From Caldivirga sp. MU80 (lineage in GTDB: Archaea; Thermoproteota; Thermoprotei; Thermoproteales; Thermocladiaceae), in NCBI RefSeq assembly GCF_001663375.1, contig NZ_LCTF01000001.1, forward strand, positions 44,926 through 108,925: a stretch of 64,000 bases of DNA. The letters are read 5' to 3'. Shown one piece after another: positions 53,370 through 62,383 of the stretch (positions within the stretch are counted from its first letter, which is position 1; the number at the start of each line of letters is the position of its first letter). The position numbers and the translations under genes were made by a program. The notes below the pieces were generated by a model. That model did no database searches. It was not told where the DNA came from and saw only the letters and a program-made list of their open reading frames with translations.

Positions 53370-54011
53370 ATGAACCTAGTCAGCCTAATTCTAATAATAG
53401 TAGCAGTGGTTGCCGTAGTGGTGATTATTCTACTGGTGGCTAGAGGGGGCAGGAGGGGTGGGGTGAAGCCAACCAAGGGTGGTTCCGTTAATTTAAGCAA
53501 TATAAACATACAGCAGGGCACCGGGAGTGGTGGTATGGCGGCTAACCCACAGGTGAATAAGTCAACCATAGATTCACTTAGGGAGGAATTAATCAGTAGG
53601 ATTGAGAATCTAACCATAATAGTTAGTGAGATTAATAAAAGGATAAGTGAATCAGTTGTCCCACAGGCAGTTGTTCAGGAGACTCCGGTTATGATGATTA
53701 GCTACGCCCCATCAAGTTTAACCGAGGTTAGGGATATGATTAACGTGAATGCGGTAGCCCTAATCGATGCCTCAAGTATGAACGTTACTGAGGGTAGTGG
53801 TGAATACGACTTCGAGTCCCTAAGGGATTACATATCCATGGTTATTAGGGATAGCTTAGGCCTGTTGAGTATTGTTAAGGGTAATGATAACGTATACGTA
53901 ATGCCCATTAACAAGGGTACCTTATGCGCGTTGGTGTCCAGTAGGCCATTATCAATGGTTGAGGTTAATGTGGCTAGAAGCCTCATCAACAACTACCTTT
54001 CCTCAAAATGA
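53370..54011 (+). CDS. membrane-anchored protein with possible roadblock/LC7-like domain
   Basis: 213 residues. An N-terminal membrane helix (LILIIVAVVAVVVIILLV) is followed by a basic, Gly-rich linker and a short coiled coil (about 70-95). The C-terminal domain from about residue 120 (VNAVALIDASSMNVTEGSGEYDFE ...) has the alpha/beta rhythm of roadblock/LC7 proteins; this is a tentative reading. A TATA-like tttatattta is centred 27 bp upstream of the ATG. The 3' end overlaps the AMMECR1 gene by 19 bp. Confidence 0.7.
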   Translation: MNLVSLILIIVAVVAVVVIILLVARGGRRGGVKPTKGGSVNLSNINIQQGTGSGGMAANPQVNKSTIDSLREELISRIENLTIIVSEINKRISESVVPQAVVQETPVMMISYAPSSLTEVRDMINVNAVALIDASSMNVTEGSGEYDFESLRDYISMVIRDSLGLLSIVKGNDNVYVMPINKGTLCALVSSRPLSMVEVNVARSLINNYLSSK

Positions 54012-54655
54012 CACCTGTTCAACTCCTCAAGTAGGTTGCGCTCATAAATCTCGCCCCTTGGCCTCCTCTCCCTGAAAACCTGCGCCTCATAAACATAAAC
54101 CCTGGTACCCTCCTCAGCCCAACACTCCGGGCTTAGGTAAGCCTTCTCACAGGCCTCATCCAGATACATTACCGTGTCCCAGCAGTACTCAACAGGCACT
54201 TGGGGTAGGAGTAAGCCACTGTACATCCCCCTCTCTACGACCAGGCCGTGAACGCCGACCTTAACCATGTTAACCAGCTCCCTGGGTGAGCTAAACCTAG
54301 CCTCCTCAAGTGGGCTAAGCACACTAACCTCAAACAACACCGAGTCGAGCTCGCTAGGGTCAAGCGGCGCAAACCTGGGGTCATCGAAGGCTGCGGCCAG
54401 GGCGCTGTTTATGGTGGCCCTAGCCGTGTTTACGTTACCCCTCGGGAAGCCTATGCAACCCCTCAGCTCGGTGGTTCCATTCTCCTTAACAGTCTCTATG
54501 GTTGTGAAGACGCCGTAGTTATCCTTAAGCAGTCTGCTGGGTGTATCCTCAGGGGGCTTTAGTACGCGCCTACTCTTTATGAACTCCTCAACAGCCCTCC
54601 TAGCCAGCTTAACCAGGTAAGCCCCCTCCTCAAGGTTATAGGGTTTAAACATCAC
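53993..54655 (-). CDS. AMMECR1-domain protein
   Basis: 220 residues, full-length for the archaeal family. The conserved hexapeptide-containing motif is ELRGCIGFP, with later PRFAPLDPSELDSVLFEVSVLSPLE in spaced form and the terminal GLLLPQVPVEYCWD. The biochemical function of the family is unknown; archaeal members often lie near memo/radical SAM genes, which are not seen here. Confidence 0.93.
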   Translation of the reverse strand: MMFKPYNLEEGAYLVKLARRAVEEFIKSRRVLKPPEDTPSRLLKDNYGVFTTIETVKENGTTELRGCIGFPRGNVNTARATINSALAAAFDDPRFAPLDPSELDSVLFEVSVLSPLEEARFSSPRELVNMVKVGVHGLVVERGMYSGLLLPQVPVEYCWDTVMYLDEACEKAYLSPECWAEEGTRVYVYEAQVFRERRPRGEIYERNLLEELNRCHFEER

Positions 54656-54746
54656 TTAACGCTCTAACACCCTTAAATATCCCTTACGCTAGGCTGCACG
54701 GTGGCATAGCCACACAGCTTTTACGCCCAGTGTACCTAAGGGCCTC

Positions 54747-54806
54747 AGTGTGATGAATATGGAACCACGCTGATTTATGAGGAGGGAGACCGCGACTGAC
54801 AGCGAA
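54747..54806 (+). ncRNA. C/D box guide RNA candidate
   Basis: C box GUGAUGA (54752-54758), D' CUGA (54772-54775), C' UGAGGA (54780-54785), D CUGA (54798-54801). The guides are 54759-54771 (13 nt) and 54786-54797 (12 nt), exactly the archaeal spacing. A TATA-like cttttac lies about 26 bp before the RNA. The region is intergenic between AMMECR1 and the MFS gene. Confidence 0.7.
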
Positions 54807-54810
54807 ACCT

Positions 54811-54820
54811 TTATAAATCA
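54811..54820 (+). promoter_or_regulatory. TATA box of the MFS gene
   Basis: ctttataaat is centred 27 bp upstream of the ATG at 54842, so the transcript should be leaderless. Confidence 0.6.
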
Positions 54821-54822
54821 AT

Positions 54823-54841
54823 TATTGGTAACCAATAAAAT
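54823..54841. promoter_or_regulatory. 19-bp palindrome between TATA box and start (operator candidate)
   Basis: attattgg-taa-ccaataat has perfect 8-bp arms around a 3-bp centre. It fills the space from the TATA box to the ATG of the MFS gene and covers the expected transcription start. A repressor bound here would block initiation. Confidence 0.7.
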
Positions 54842-56191
54842 ATGAATAGTAGAAGTGCAGGTGAGGGGTTAAGGCACGTGCACTACCTAATCTTCCTAAG
54901 CTTCGCCCTAGGCTTCCTAATATGGGGTTTCGTCTCAACTAGTGGTATAATGACCATAAATTACTTTAAGGACTACATACCTCCATGGCTACTCCCCCTA
55001 TCAGTGGTAATAGGCTACGTATTCGTGGTACTTGGCGACTTCACGATGGGTGTGCTCACTGATAGGTTAGGTAGGAAGGGGATATTCGTGTACACCATGA
55101 GCATGTACACCGTTGGGCTGCTGGGCATGGCGGCTTCACTCTATGTTAAGCAGCTGGTTAACCCCATGGTTGCCTTCACCGTATTCATGGTTTCATACGC
55201 ACTGGCGGAGTTCGGTGTTGGGGGTGAGGAGCCACCTGCATTGGCAGCCATAACTGAGCTTATGCCGAGTGGCGGTAGGGGTATGATGCTTGTGCTAACA
55301 CCCAACTTCGATAATGTGGGTGCAGCATTAGCGGCAGCCATACTATACGTGTCACTGCTGCTCACAGGCCAGGCCAGTGTACCATCAATATATGTCATGA
55401 TTGGTTCAGCACTCGTGGTGGTTTTCATAGCACTCATCGTTAGGCTCAGCATACCTGAATCGGTTAAATGGCTTGAAGCCAGGGGTAAGGTTAATGAGGC
55501 CATTGAGGTGGCTAGGCGTGAGGGACTTGAGTACGTGTTAAGCAAGGGTGGCTCAAACATCCAATTAAAGGCCCCACCGGCCTGGTTCAGGGCTCTCTTC
55601 CTATCCATAATAGGTTTAGTTCAAATCACCACGTATGGGTTGATGGCATATACCATAATCTACCTGCCATCATTACCCTTCAGCGGTAACCCTGGGCTTC
55701 AGTCGCTGGTTGTGTTATTGGCAAACCTGGGCGCATCAATAGCCGGTTTAATAGGCTTTTGGGTTGATGCCGTAGGCAGGAGACCCCTCACATTACTGTC
55801 ATACGTGGGTGGATTATTAACCATGGTACCGATTTTCCTAATATACGCAGCCATAAACACACCATTGCGGTCATCACTACCGGTATTCTACGTCCTACTC
55901 TTCCTAAACATGGCCTTCAGCGAGTTTGGTTGGGCAGTTAGGACGCTGCTTGAGCCTGAGTTATTCCCGACAAGGACTAGGGGGACGTGGATAGGGATGA
56001 TTAGGTTAATAGCCTGGGGCGTCTACATAGTACTGACGTACTACCTCCTCAGCGCATTAAACACCTACCAGTACCTACTGGTCAACCTGATACTGTACGC
56101 AATCGGCGCCTTAGCGTCCATAGCCTGGTACATATGGGGTGTTGAGACTAGGGGTGTACCGGTGAGCATCTTGGATGAGGCCATGGGTTGA
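54842..56191 (+). CDS. MFS transporter (sugar/metabolite porter-like)
   Basis: 449 residues, 12 membrane helices. The loop 2-3 motif GDFTMGVLTDRLGRKGIFVY and the mirror loop 8-9 GFWVDAVGRRPLTLLSYVGG are classic MFS signatures of the sugar porter/metabolite-proton symporter type. The central loop is short (RLSIPESVKWLEARGK, a PESPRWL-like motif). A palindromic operator candidate lies directly upstream. Confidence 0.9.
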   Translation: MNSRSAGEGLRHVHYLIFLSFALGFLIWGFVSTSGIMTINYFKDYIPPWLLPLSVVIGYVFVVLGDFTMGVLTDRLGRKGIFVYTMSMYTVGLLGMAASLYVKQLVNPMVAFTVFMVSYALAEFGVGGEEPPALAAITELMPSGGRGMMLVLTPNFDNVGAALAAAILYVSLLLTGQASVPSIYVMIGSALVVVFIALIVRLSIPESVKWLEARGKVNEAIEVARREGLEYVLSKGGSNIQLKAPPAWFRALFLSIIGLVQITTYGLMAYTIIYLPSLPFSGNPGLQSLVVLLANLGASIAGLIGFWVDAVGRRPLTLLSYVGGLLTMVPIFLIYAAINTPLRSSLPVFYVLLFLNMAFSEFGWAVRTLLEPELFPTRTRGTWIGMIRLIAWGVYIVLTYYLLSALNTYQYLLVNLILYAIGALASIAWYIWGVETRGVPVSILDEAMG

Positions 56192-56330
56192 TCTTAGCAT
56201 TCACGGCTATTTAGATGCCTTTAAGGAATTGGTTCATTACTTTCAACCGTGATTAACATTAGCATTGCATGGTGTGAACATAGTTTGACCGGAAAGTATT
56301 TTTAAGTGCTAAGACGTGGGTTGATGAGTC

Positions 56331-57389
56331 ATGACGATGCTCATTAAGGTGGATCCCATTAAGCCCGATGAGTCTGAGATTAAGAAGGCAGCTGAGGTTA
56401 TATTGAGAGGTGGCTTAGTCGCCTTCCCCACTGAGACTGTTTATGGCCTTGGCGCATCGACGTATAATGATGACGCCATTAGGAGGATCTACGTGGTTAA
56501 GAATAGGCCCATGGATAACCCAAGCATAGTTCACGTATCAACCTTCGACCAGCTTCACGAGGTGGCCCAGGAGGTTCCTGATGATCTTGAGGAGAGGCTT
56601 AGGGTGGCTTGGCCCGGCCCATTAACAGTGATACTCAGGAAGAGTGCGAGGATTAGCCCAGTAGCCTCCTGCGGGTTGGATACGATTGCCGTTAGGATGC
56701 CGGCCCACCCAGTGGCCTTAATGCTGATAAGGCTGAGCACCCCCATATCAGCGCCGAGCGCCAACCTATCCGGTAAGCCAAGCCCAACCAGGGCTGAGCA
56801 CGTTATTAGGGACCTTTGGGGTAAGGTTGACGTTATCATTGATGGAGGTGAAACCTTCTTCGGCGTTGAGTCAACTATAATAGATTACACCAAGAGACCA
56901 CCAGTGCTTTATAGACCAGGCCCCTTCACACTGGAGGAGTTGAGGAGGCTGTTCGGCGATATTAGGATCCCCGAGCAGGCCCTTGGGCTTGGCGAGTTTA
57001 AGGAGGCCCTAGCCCCTGGAATGAAGTATAGGCACTACGCCCCGAATAAACCATTGACTGTGGTTGAGTGCGGTGACTTGGATAACCTAGTTAAGTTAAC
57101 AATGGATCTAGCCATGGATGAGGTTAAGAGGGGTAGGAGAGTTGTGGTGTTGTGCAGTAGTGAAACCTGCGGCAAATACAGGAGCTTAGGTCTCAGGGTC
57201 ATTGAGGTTGGGTCGAGGGTTAACCTGTACACGGTGGCTAAGAACCTATTCCATTCATTAAGGTTGATTGACGAAATCGATGCAGACGTGGCCATTGCCG
57301 AGGGTTACCCTGAGGTTGGGATTGGCCTAGCCGTAATGAATAGGTTGAGGAAGGCCTCAGGCCACAACATAGTTAGGTGCGTTGATTAG
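56331..57389 (+). CDS. threonylcarbamoyl-AMP synthase (Sua5/YrdC)
   Basis: Makes L-threonylcarbamoyl-AMP for the t6A37 modification of ANN-decoding tRNAs. It has 352 residues, the long Sua5 form with a YrdC domain (about 1-205) and a C-terminal Sua5 domain. Motifs are PTETVYGLGA, KNRPMDNPSIVHV, SAPSANLSGKPSPT and RPGPFTLEEL. A TATA-like tttttaagtg is centred 28 bp upstream of the first ATG. Confidence 0.95.
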   Translation: MTMLIKVDPIKPDESEIKKAAEVILRGGLVAFPTETVYGLGASTYNDDAIRRIYVVKNRPMDNPSIVHVSTFDQLHEVAQEVPDDLEERLRVAWPGPLTVILRKSARISPVASCGLDTIAVRMPAHPVALMLIRLSTPISAPSANLSGKPSPTRAEHVIRDLWGKVDVIIDGGETFFGVESTIIDYTKRPPVLYRPGPFTLEELRRLFGDIRIPEQALGLGEFKEALAPGMKYRHYAPNKPLTVVECGDLDNLVKLTMDLAMDEVKRGRRVVVLCSSETCGKYRSLGLRVIEVGSRVNLYTVAKNLFHSLRLIDEIDADVAIAEGYPEVGIGLAVMNRLRKASGHNIVRCVD

Positions 57390-57433
57390 TCATTTGGCTA
57401 AAGCATTTAAACACCAAACCTAAGCGGTGTCTA

Positions 57434-58210
57434 ATGAACACGGACGCATTGATAACGTACGTGGCCATAGCTATCATAGTTGCAGCTGCGGTATTCTCAA
57501 TATTTGTACACGCCTTTAAGCCAAGTAAGGGTGTGGAGTTTACACCAACCTATGTAGTGCTCAATCATCATATAGGGGACATGGTAACTATGGCGTCTAC
57601 ACTGGGTCTACAGTATGGTAACTCAACAGCCCCAATCTGGGTCATCTACTTCATTAACCCCTATGATGATGCTAACTACACGTTAAGCAACGTATTTAAC
57701 TCAACAATAATGGGCATGATTAATGGGGGTGAGGTTAACCTAGTCATGATACCCAACATGGTTACTTATAATAGTGCCAGTGGTGCTGTTACCCAGAGGT
57801 TCCTACCCCTGTACATATGCGCCTACAGCATTAACAAGACCGCTTCCCTCGAATTCCTCAGGTGGTTCAGCATGAAGGTTCATGAGAACGCCACGCTAGC
57901 CCTAAACATTAGCCTAAGTGACATGCTTAGCGAGTTATCGAGCCTAGGAGTCGGTGACGTTAACTACACGGCCTGCGCCGTTAAGTTCAACTCAACCCTA
58001 GGCAACTACTACTCATTCATGGTCAGCGTGCTTTCGTGGGCTTACGGCCTACAGTCCCCAAGCGGCTACATACTACCCAACGACCTGGTTATAGTTGGGA
58101 TTAACAGGGCTAGTGGAATAGCCGTGGTTGACGAGAACATAGCTGGCTACACACCATCGTTAGGCTTAATGATAAGTAATTTAATTACACAGAGGCCCTT
58201 CTACGGCTGA
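57434..58210 (+). CDS. membrane-anchored extracytoplasmic protein, thioredoxin-like fold possible
   Basis: 258 residues, not assigned. One N-terminal membrane helix (ITYVAIAIIVAAAVFSIFV) anchors an outside domain with several NxS/T sites. The segment FLPLYICAYSINKTASLEFLRWFSMKVHEN recalls the helical insertion of DsbA-like thioredoxin folds, but no CxxC motif is present. A TATA-like catttaaac is centred 26 bp upstream of the ATG. The next small gene begins 6 bp after its stop. Confidence 0.65.
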   Translation: MNTDALITYVAIAIIVAAAVFSIFVHAFKPSKGVEFTPTYVVLNHHIGDMVTMASTLGLQYGNSTAPIWVIYFINPYDDANYTLSNVFNSTIMGMINGGEVNLVMIPNMVTYNSASGAVTQRFLPLYICAYSINKTASLEFLRWFSMKVHENATLALNISLSDMLSELSSLGVGDVNYTACAVKFNSTLGNYYSFMVSVLSWAYGLQSPSGYILPNDLVIVGINRASGIAVVDENIAGYTPSLGLMISNLITQRPFYG

Positions 58211-58216
58211 TGGTTA

Positions 58217-58600
58217 ATGAACACTGAGGAGCTATTCAACTTAACGGCGACGTACCTCTCAGTCCTGAGGGTTGAGCACGTTATTATGGTTAAGTTAATC
58301 ATGGAGGTGGCTGGGGGTAGAATTAACTGTAGCAGGCTAATTAGGGTGTTAGGTAGCCACATTGAGAAGGAGAATGATGTATTAACGAAACACGGCCTAA
58401 CATTAAGCTCAATAAAGCAGTTAAGGAGCCTGTACGAGGAGTGCTATGAGGCATGTATCGAGGGTAAGTTAACCAACAGGGAGTTAAGCAGCCTTTTAAC
58501 AACTATCAAGAGCCATGATGATGAGTTAAGGTCCCTTATGGATGAGTTAGTTAACAGGTACTTTAGTGAAGTGGCCAATGAGATTTTAACTGAGGCTTAA
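58217..58600 (+). CDS. small helical hypothetical protein
   Basis: 127 residues, all-helical and charged, no recognised motif. The start codon follows the previous stop by 6 bp, so it is probably co-transcribed with the membrane-anchored protein. Three cysteines (NCSRL, EECYEACIEG) are present without a clear metal pattern. Confidence 0.65.
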   Translation: MNTEELFNLTATYLSVLRVEHVIMVKLIMEVAGGRINCSRLIRVLGSHIEKENDVLTKHGLTLSSIKQLRSLYEECYEACIEGKLTNRELSSLLTTIKSHDDELRSLMDELVNRYFSEVANEILTEA

Positions 58601-58652
58601 AATAAAGGGAAACAGATTAATACTAATGCCCAGCGACCTTGACTGTTGAGGT

Positions 58653-60011
58653 ATGGTTAATCTGCGTGACAGGGTTAAGGAATTAATGAGTAGGCTTGAG
58701 GCTGATTACAGGTCTAGGACCCGTAAATCCCTTGAATTCTTCAATAGGGCAGCTGCGCTACTCCCAGGTGGCACCACGTATCAGATAAGGTTCTTCAAGC
58801 CATACCCAATATACGTGACTAGGGCTAAGGGGGTTAACGTATGGGATGTTGATGGTAATCAGTATGTGGATTACTGGATGGGCCATGGGGCACACATAAT
58901 GGGGCACTCACCCGACTTCGTGGTTAAGGCTGTTAACGAGGCAGCTCTCAACGGCACGCACTTAGGCTACCCAAACACCCTTGAGGTTGAGTACGCCGAG
59001 TTATTAACCAAAGTGATACCAAACGCTGAGATGGTTAGGTTCTCCAACAGCGGCACCGAGGCTAACATGTACGCTGTTAGGCTGGCTAGGGCCTACACAG
59101 GGCGCAAGTACATAGTTAAGGTTGAGGGTGGCTGGCATGGGGGTTATGACGCGCTTCACGTGGGCGTCAACCCACCCTTCGAGGGTCCCGAGAGCCTTGG
59201 CCTACCTGAGGAGTACATTAAATACACGCTGGTTGTGCCCTACAACGACCTAAACGCCCTGGAGAGGGCATTAAGCAGCCACGATGTTGCGGCAGTGATA
59301 ATTGAGCCCGTCCCGGGTTCAGGGGGCTGTATCGAACCCCAACCCAACTACCTAAGGGGGGTTAGGGAATTGACCATGAGGTATGGTTCCCTCCTAATAT
59401 TCGACGAGGTTATTACGGGGTTCAGGCTAGCCCTTGGTGGTGGGCAGGAGTACTTCAACGTTAAGGCCGACATAGTGACCCTAGGCAAGATAATCGGCGG
59501 CGGATACCCAGGGGCGGGGGCTATTGCATCCACCTCGGAGATCATGGAGTTGCTTAACCAGGTTAAGAGGCCTAACGCAAGAGCTAGGAGTTTCCACGGT
59601 GGTACATTCACAGGTAACGTGATTACATTAACGGCCGGCTACACGATGATAAATTACCTGAGGCGGAACAGGAGCATCTATGACCAGTTCAACGAGCTTT
59701 GGGATTGGACCCGCAGGAGGATTAATGAGGTTTGCGAGGGCCACGATAGGTTATGCTGGGCCACCGGGGTAGGCAGCATGATTGGGATCCACTTCACCAC
59801 GAGTAAGCCCATCAATGTTAGGGAGGCCTACCAGTTGAGGATTGATGAGTCGCTCTATGACCTAATGCACCTCTACATGAGGGTCAACGGCATACTGTAC
59901 ATGACTGAACACATGCCGCACCTACTACCATCAATAATACACGGTAGGGAGCACGCCCAAGCCCTAGTGGATGCATTAGACAACATGCTCAGCATGATAA
60001 CTCATGGTTAA
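58653..60011 (+). CDS. class III aminotransferase, glutamate-1-semialdehyde aminomutase-like
   Basis: PLP enzyme of 452 residues. The N-terminal LPGGTTYQIRFFKPYPIYV resembles GSAM (LPGGVNSPVR...). SNSGTEANMYAVRLARAYTGR binds cofactor phosphate, EGGWHGGYDAL stacks on PLP, FDEVITGFRLA holds the Asp, and Lys279 in TLGKIIGGGYPGAGA is the Schiff-base lysine. GSAM makes 5-aminolevulinate for tetrapyrroles. No hem genes are nearby, and paralogues of this family act on other substrates, so I leave the symbol blank. Confidence 0.87.
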   Translation: MVNLRDRVKELMSRLEADYRSRTRKSLEFFNRAAALLPGGTTYQIRFFKPYPIYVTRAKGVNVWDVDGNQYVDYWMGHGAHIMGHSPDFVVKAVNEAALNGTHLGYPNTLEVEYAELLTKVIPNAEMVRFSNSGTEANMYAVRLARAYTGRKYIVKVEGGWHGGYDALHVGVNPPFEGPESLGLPEEYIKYTLVVPYNDLNALERALSSHDVAAVIIEPVPGSGGCIEPQPNYLRGVRELTMRYGSLLIFDEVITGFRLALGGGQEYFNVKADIVTLGKIIGGGYPGAGAIASTSEIMELLNQVKRPNARARSFHGGTFTGNVITLTAGYTMINYLRRNRSIYDQFNELWDWTRRRINEVCEGHDRLCWATGVGSMIGIHFTTSKPINVREAYQLRIDESLYDLMHLYMRVNGILYMTEHMPHLLPSIIHGREHAQALVDALDNMLSMITHG

Positions 60012-60095
60012 TGTAAATCACTAAGCTATAGCAGTTTTTCAATTTAATTTACGCAGCTAGAAACAAATAAAAACCCTAGAATTGAATTAGGTATA

Positions 60096-60835
60096 ATGAA
60101 GAGTTGGCCATTGATAGCACTAGTGCTCGCGGTTGGACTTACCGGCACGGTGGTTGCTATGGATAATGCACGGGGTCTTAGTGTGCATAAGCTACCACCT
60201 AGTATTACCGTTTCTCAGTAGGTGGCGGTTTACGTTCACCGCCATCTACCTCTCAACGGTCTCCCTGGGCCCCCTCACCGTAGCGGCTCCCCAACGGTCG
60301 CCCGCGGTTCCCAGCCTCTGCGGGTCTCGGAAACTCAGGGTAACCAATTAAAGGTATTAGGGCTATTTATAAATCTAACTGGGATTTAGCCATCAACGAA
60401 AAATAAACACCACAAACAACCATGAAAACCGAAACAGCCCCACCCCCAAGTTGCGTGGCAATACCGGTATACGTTAACCTAGGCAACCTAACCCCAGGTA
60501 TGGCTGGCAGCATCAGCGCTACCGCTCATCTTTACGTCAACTCCACGGGCTACTTCAATGTAAAGCTGCACGATGACGGCCTTGATGATGTCTTCAGCAA
60601 TCTAACAGTGGTCCTTGATATAGGGGGTCGGTCAGTGACCTTGAACCTTAAGAGGGATGAGGCAACGGTTAACCTAGCTCCAGGTAACTACACGGTGACG
60701 GTAACAATCTACTACGTGGTTAATGACAATCCGCATGGGCCACCATATGTAGTTAACAAACCATTAATAACGGTAACACCCATTAAAGAGAGTGAGGGGT
60801 CACCCAGTAACCAAACGGAAACGGAAAGTGAATGA
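60096..60835 (+). pseudogene. secreted-protein gene split by a 230-bp repeat
   Basis: The 5' part (60096-60209) encodes a signal peptide, MKSWPLIALVLAVGLTG, ending at SIT. The 3' part continues with PPPSCVAIPVYVNLGNLTPG and an Asn/Thr-rich beta domain to 60835. Between them lies the repeat 60210-60441. Frames of the two parts are offset so that removing an insertion of 2 mod 3 bases (for example 230) restores one open frame of about 170 residues. The repeat provides an ATG at 60422 in frame with the 3' part, so that part might still be translated, without its signal peptide. A TATA-like aaataaaaa precedes the 5' part. Confidence 0.8.
60210..60441 (+). repeat. 230-bp dispersed repeat, copy 2 (inserted in a gene)
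   Basis: Collinear with 31572-31801. The hairpin gtaggtggcgg/ccgccatctac (60217-60249) is kept with one G-U pair while its loop differs. gtctccctgggccccctcac and ctctgcgggtctcggaaac are shared. It ends atgaaaaccgaaacagcccc. A TATA-like atttataaat (60365-60374) inside it could drive transcription towards the ATG at 60422. Confidence 0.75.
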
Positions 60836-60951
60836 GCTTAAGTGGATAGCTGGTTTAATCTTAAAGCTAAACCAACACCGTTACAGCCTTAAAAAGTCGT
60901 ATACTCTATTTTTGCCTACTTTAAGCTCTATAAGTAGGTTAAAAGCGTCGA

Positions 60952-62343
60952 GTGTTAGTGAGGCGTGTGGCTAGGGTGGAGGATGTTGTTGAGGAGGCGC
61001 TTAGGCTAGTTAAGCCGAGTCAAGAGGAAGTTAATGCCGTCAATGAGGTTGCTAAGGCAATTACCGAGATGCTTAGTGGTGAGGTTAGGTCCCTTGGACT
61101 TGAGGGTGAGGTTACCCTACAGGGTTCAGTTGCCCATAACACATGGCTACCTGGGGATAGGGACATAGACGTCTTCATAATACTTCCACGTAATGAAAGG
61201 TACATTGGCATGGTTAAGTCAGGTGAGTTGATCAGAGAGCTGGCTAATGCACTCTCTAGGAGGGGGATTAACTGGGTTATGAACTACGCCCAGCACCCAT
61301 ATTTAACATTGGCGTATAATGGGTTTAACGTTGATGTGGTGCCGTGCATAAGGATGAGCATGGGTGAGAAGCCCATCACGGCTGCTGATAGATCGCCGCT
61401 CCATACGCTTTACCTTAGGGATAGGTTAAGGGGGCTTGAGGATGATGTTAGGCTACTTAAGCTCATGATGAAGAGGATAGGTGTATACGGGGCTGAGGTT
61501 AAGGTACAAGGCTTCAGCGGCTACTTGGCGGAGTTACTTACAATAGCCTACGGGGGCTTCCTGAACGTGGTTAAGGCCGCCTCAGGTTGGGTACCATTCA
61601 GGGTTAGGATTAGCTTAACGGCGCATGGTGGCGTTAGGTTTAACGCACCGTTGGTGGTCATTGACCCAATCGACCCCAATAGAAACGTTGCCGCGGCTGT
61701 TTCACTGGACTCAATGGCCACCTTCATAGCCGCGTCAAGGCGGCTACTCAAGTACCCAAGCATGGTGTTCTTCAGAGATGTAGCTCCAGTACCTAGGCCA
61801 AGTGTCACAGCACCAACGCTAGTCATTTATGGGGATTACCCTAGGGGTTACGTTGAAGATATTGTGTGGGGTCAATTGAGGAGCATTGCATCGTCAATTT
61901 GGAACATTGTTAAAAGGGATGGGTTCAAGCCGGTGGACATAGGCCTATACACACCCCAGGACAGGTACGTAGTGATCATGATTACGGTTGAGGAAGCTGA
62001 GTTACCACCCCTAGAGGAGCACGTGGGCCCACCCGTCTGGACTGAGGAATCAGATGTGTTCATCAGCAAGTACATTGATTCAGGTGACGTAATAGGCCCC
62101 TTCATTAGGGGTGGGAGGTGGGTTGTCATTAGGGCTAGGAGGGTTAGGTCCATTAAGGACTCGGTGCTCAGGGGGCTTAAGGCTGTTGGGAGTGGCGTGG
62201 TAAGGGATTCGCTATTGAGGGGTGAGGTTAAGTTGATAAGCAGTGTAGCCCAAGTAAGTGAACTACCCCCGGAGATTAGGGATTCGGCGTTGGTATTCAT
62301 GAGTAAGAGACCCAGCTGGTTAACAAAACCTGAACCTGGCTAG
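60952..62343 (+). CDS. cca: CCA-adding tRNA nucleotidyltransferase (archaeal class I)
   Basis: Adds or repairs the 3' CCA of tRNAs. It has up to 463 residues. The nucleotidyltransferase motif is GSVAHNTWLPGDRDIDVFI (GS and DxD carboxylates), followed by DVVPCIR with the third acid. RLLKLMMKRIGVYGAEVKVQGFSGYLAELL is the class I palm/neck region, and the tail domain has DIGLYTPQDRYVV. Several GTG starts are possible (60952, 60958, 60967); 60967 is best placed for the TATA-like ggttaaaag near 60937-60945. Confidence 0.94.
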   Translation: MLVRRVARVEDVVEEALRLVKPSQEEVNAVNEVAKAITEMLSGEVRSLGLEGEVTLQGSVAHNTWLPGDRDIDVFIILPRNERYIGMVKSGELIRELANALSRRGINWVMNYAQHPYLTLAYNGFNVDVVPCIRMSMGEKPITAADRSPLHTLYLRDRLRGLEDDVRLLKLMMKRIGVYGAEVKVQGFSGYLAELLTIAYGGFLNVVKAASGWVPFRVRISLTAHGGVRFNAPLVVIDPIDPNRNVAAAVSLDSMATFIAASRRLLKYPSMVFFRDVAPVPRPSVTAPTLVIYGDYPRGYVEDIVWGQLRSIASSIWNIVKRDGFKPVDIGLYTPQDRYVVIMITVEEAELPPLEEHVGPPVWTEESDVFISKYIDSGDVIGPFIRGGRWVVIRARRVRSIKDSVLRGLKAVGSGVVRDSLLRGEVKLISSVAQVSELPPEIRDSALVFMSKRPSWLTKPEPG

Positions 62344-62383
62344 CGGGTTAACTTAATTAAAGTTTAAACCGAGACCCACACGG

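Noticed and set aside
60792..60974. 60-codon plus-strand ORF between the split gene and cca
   Set aside because: It overlaps both neighbours out of frame and shows no protein features.
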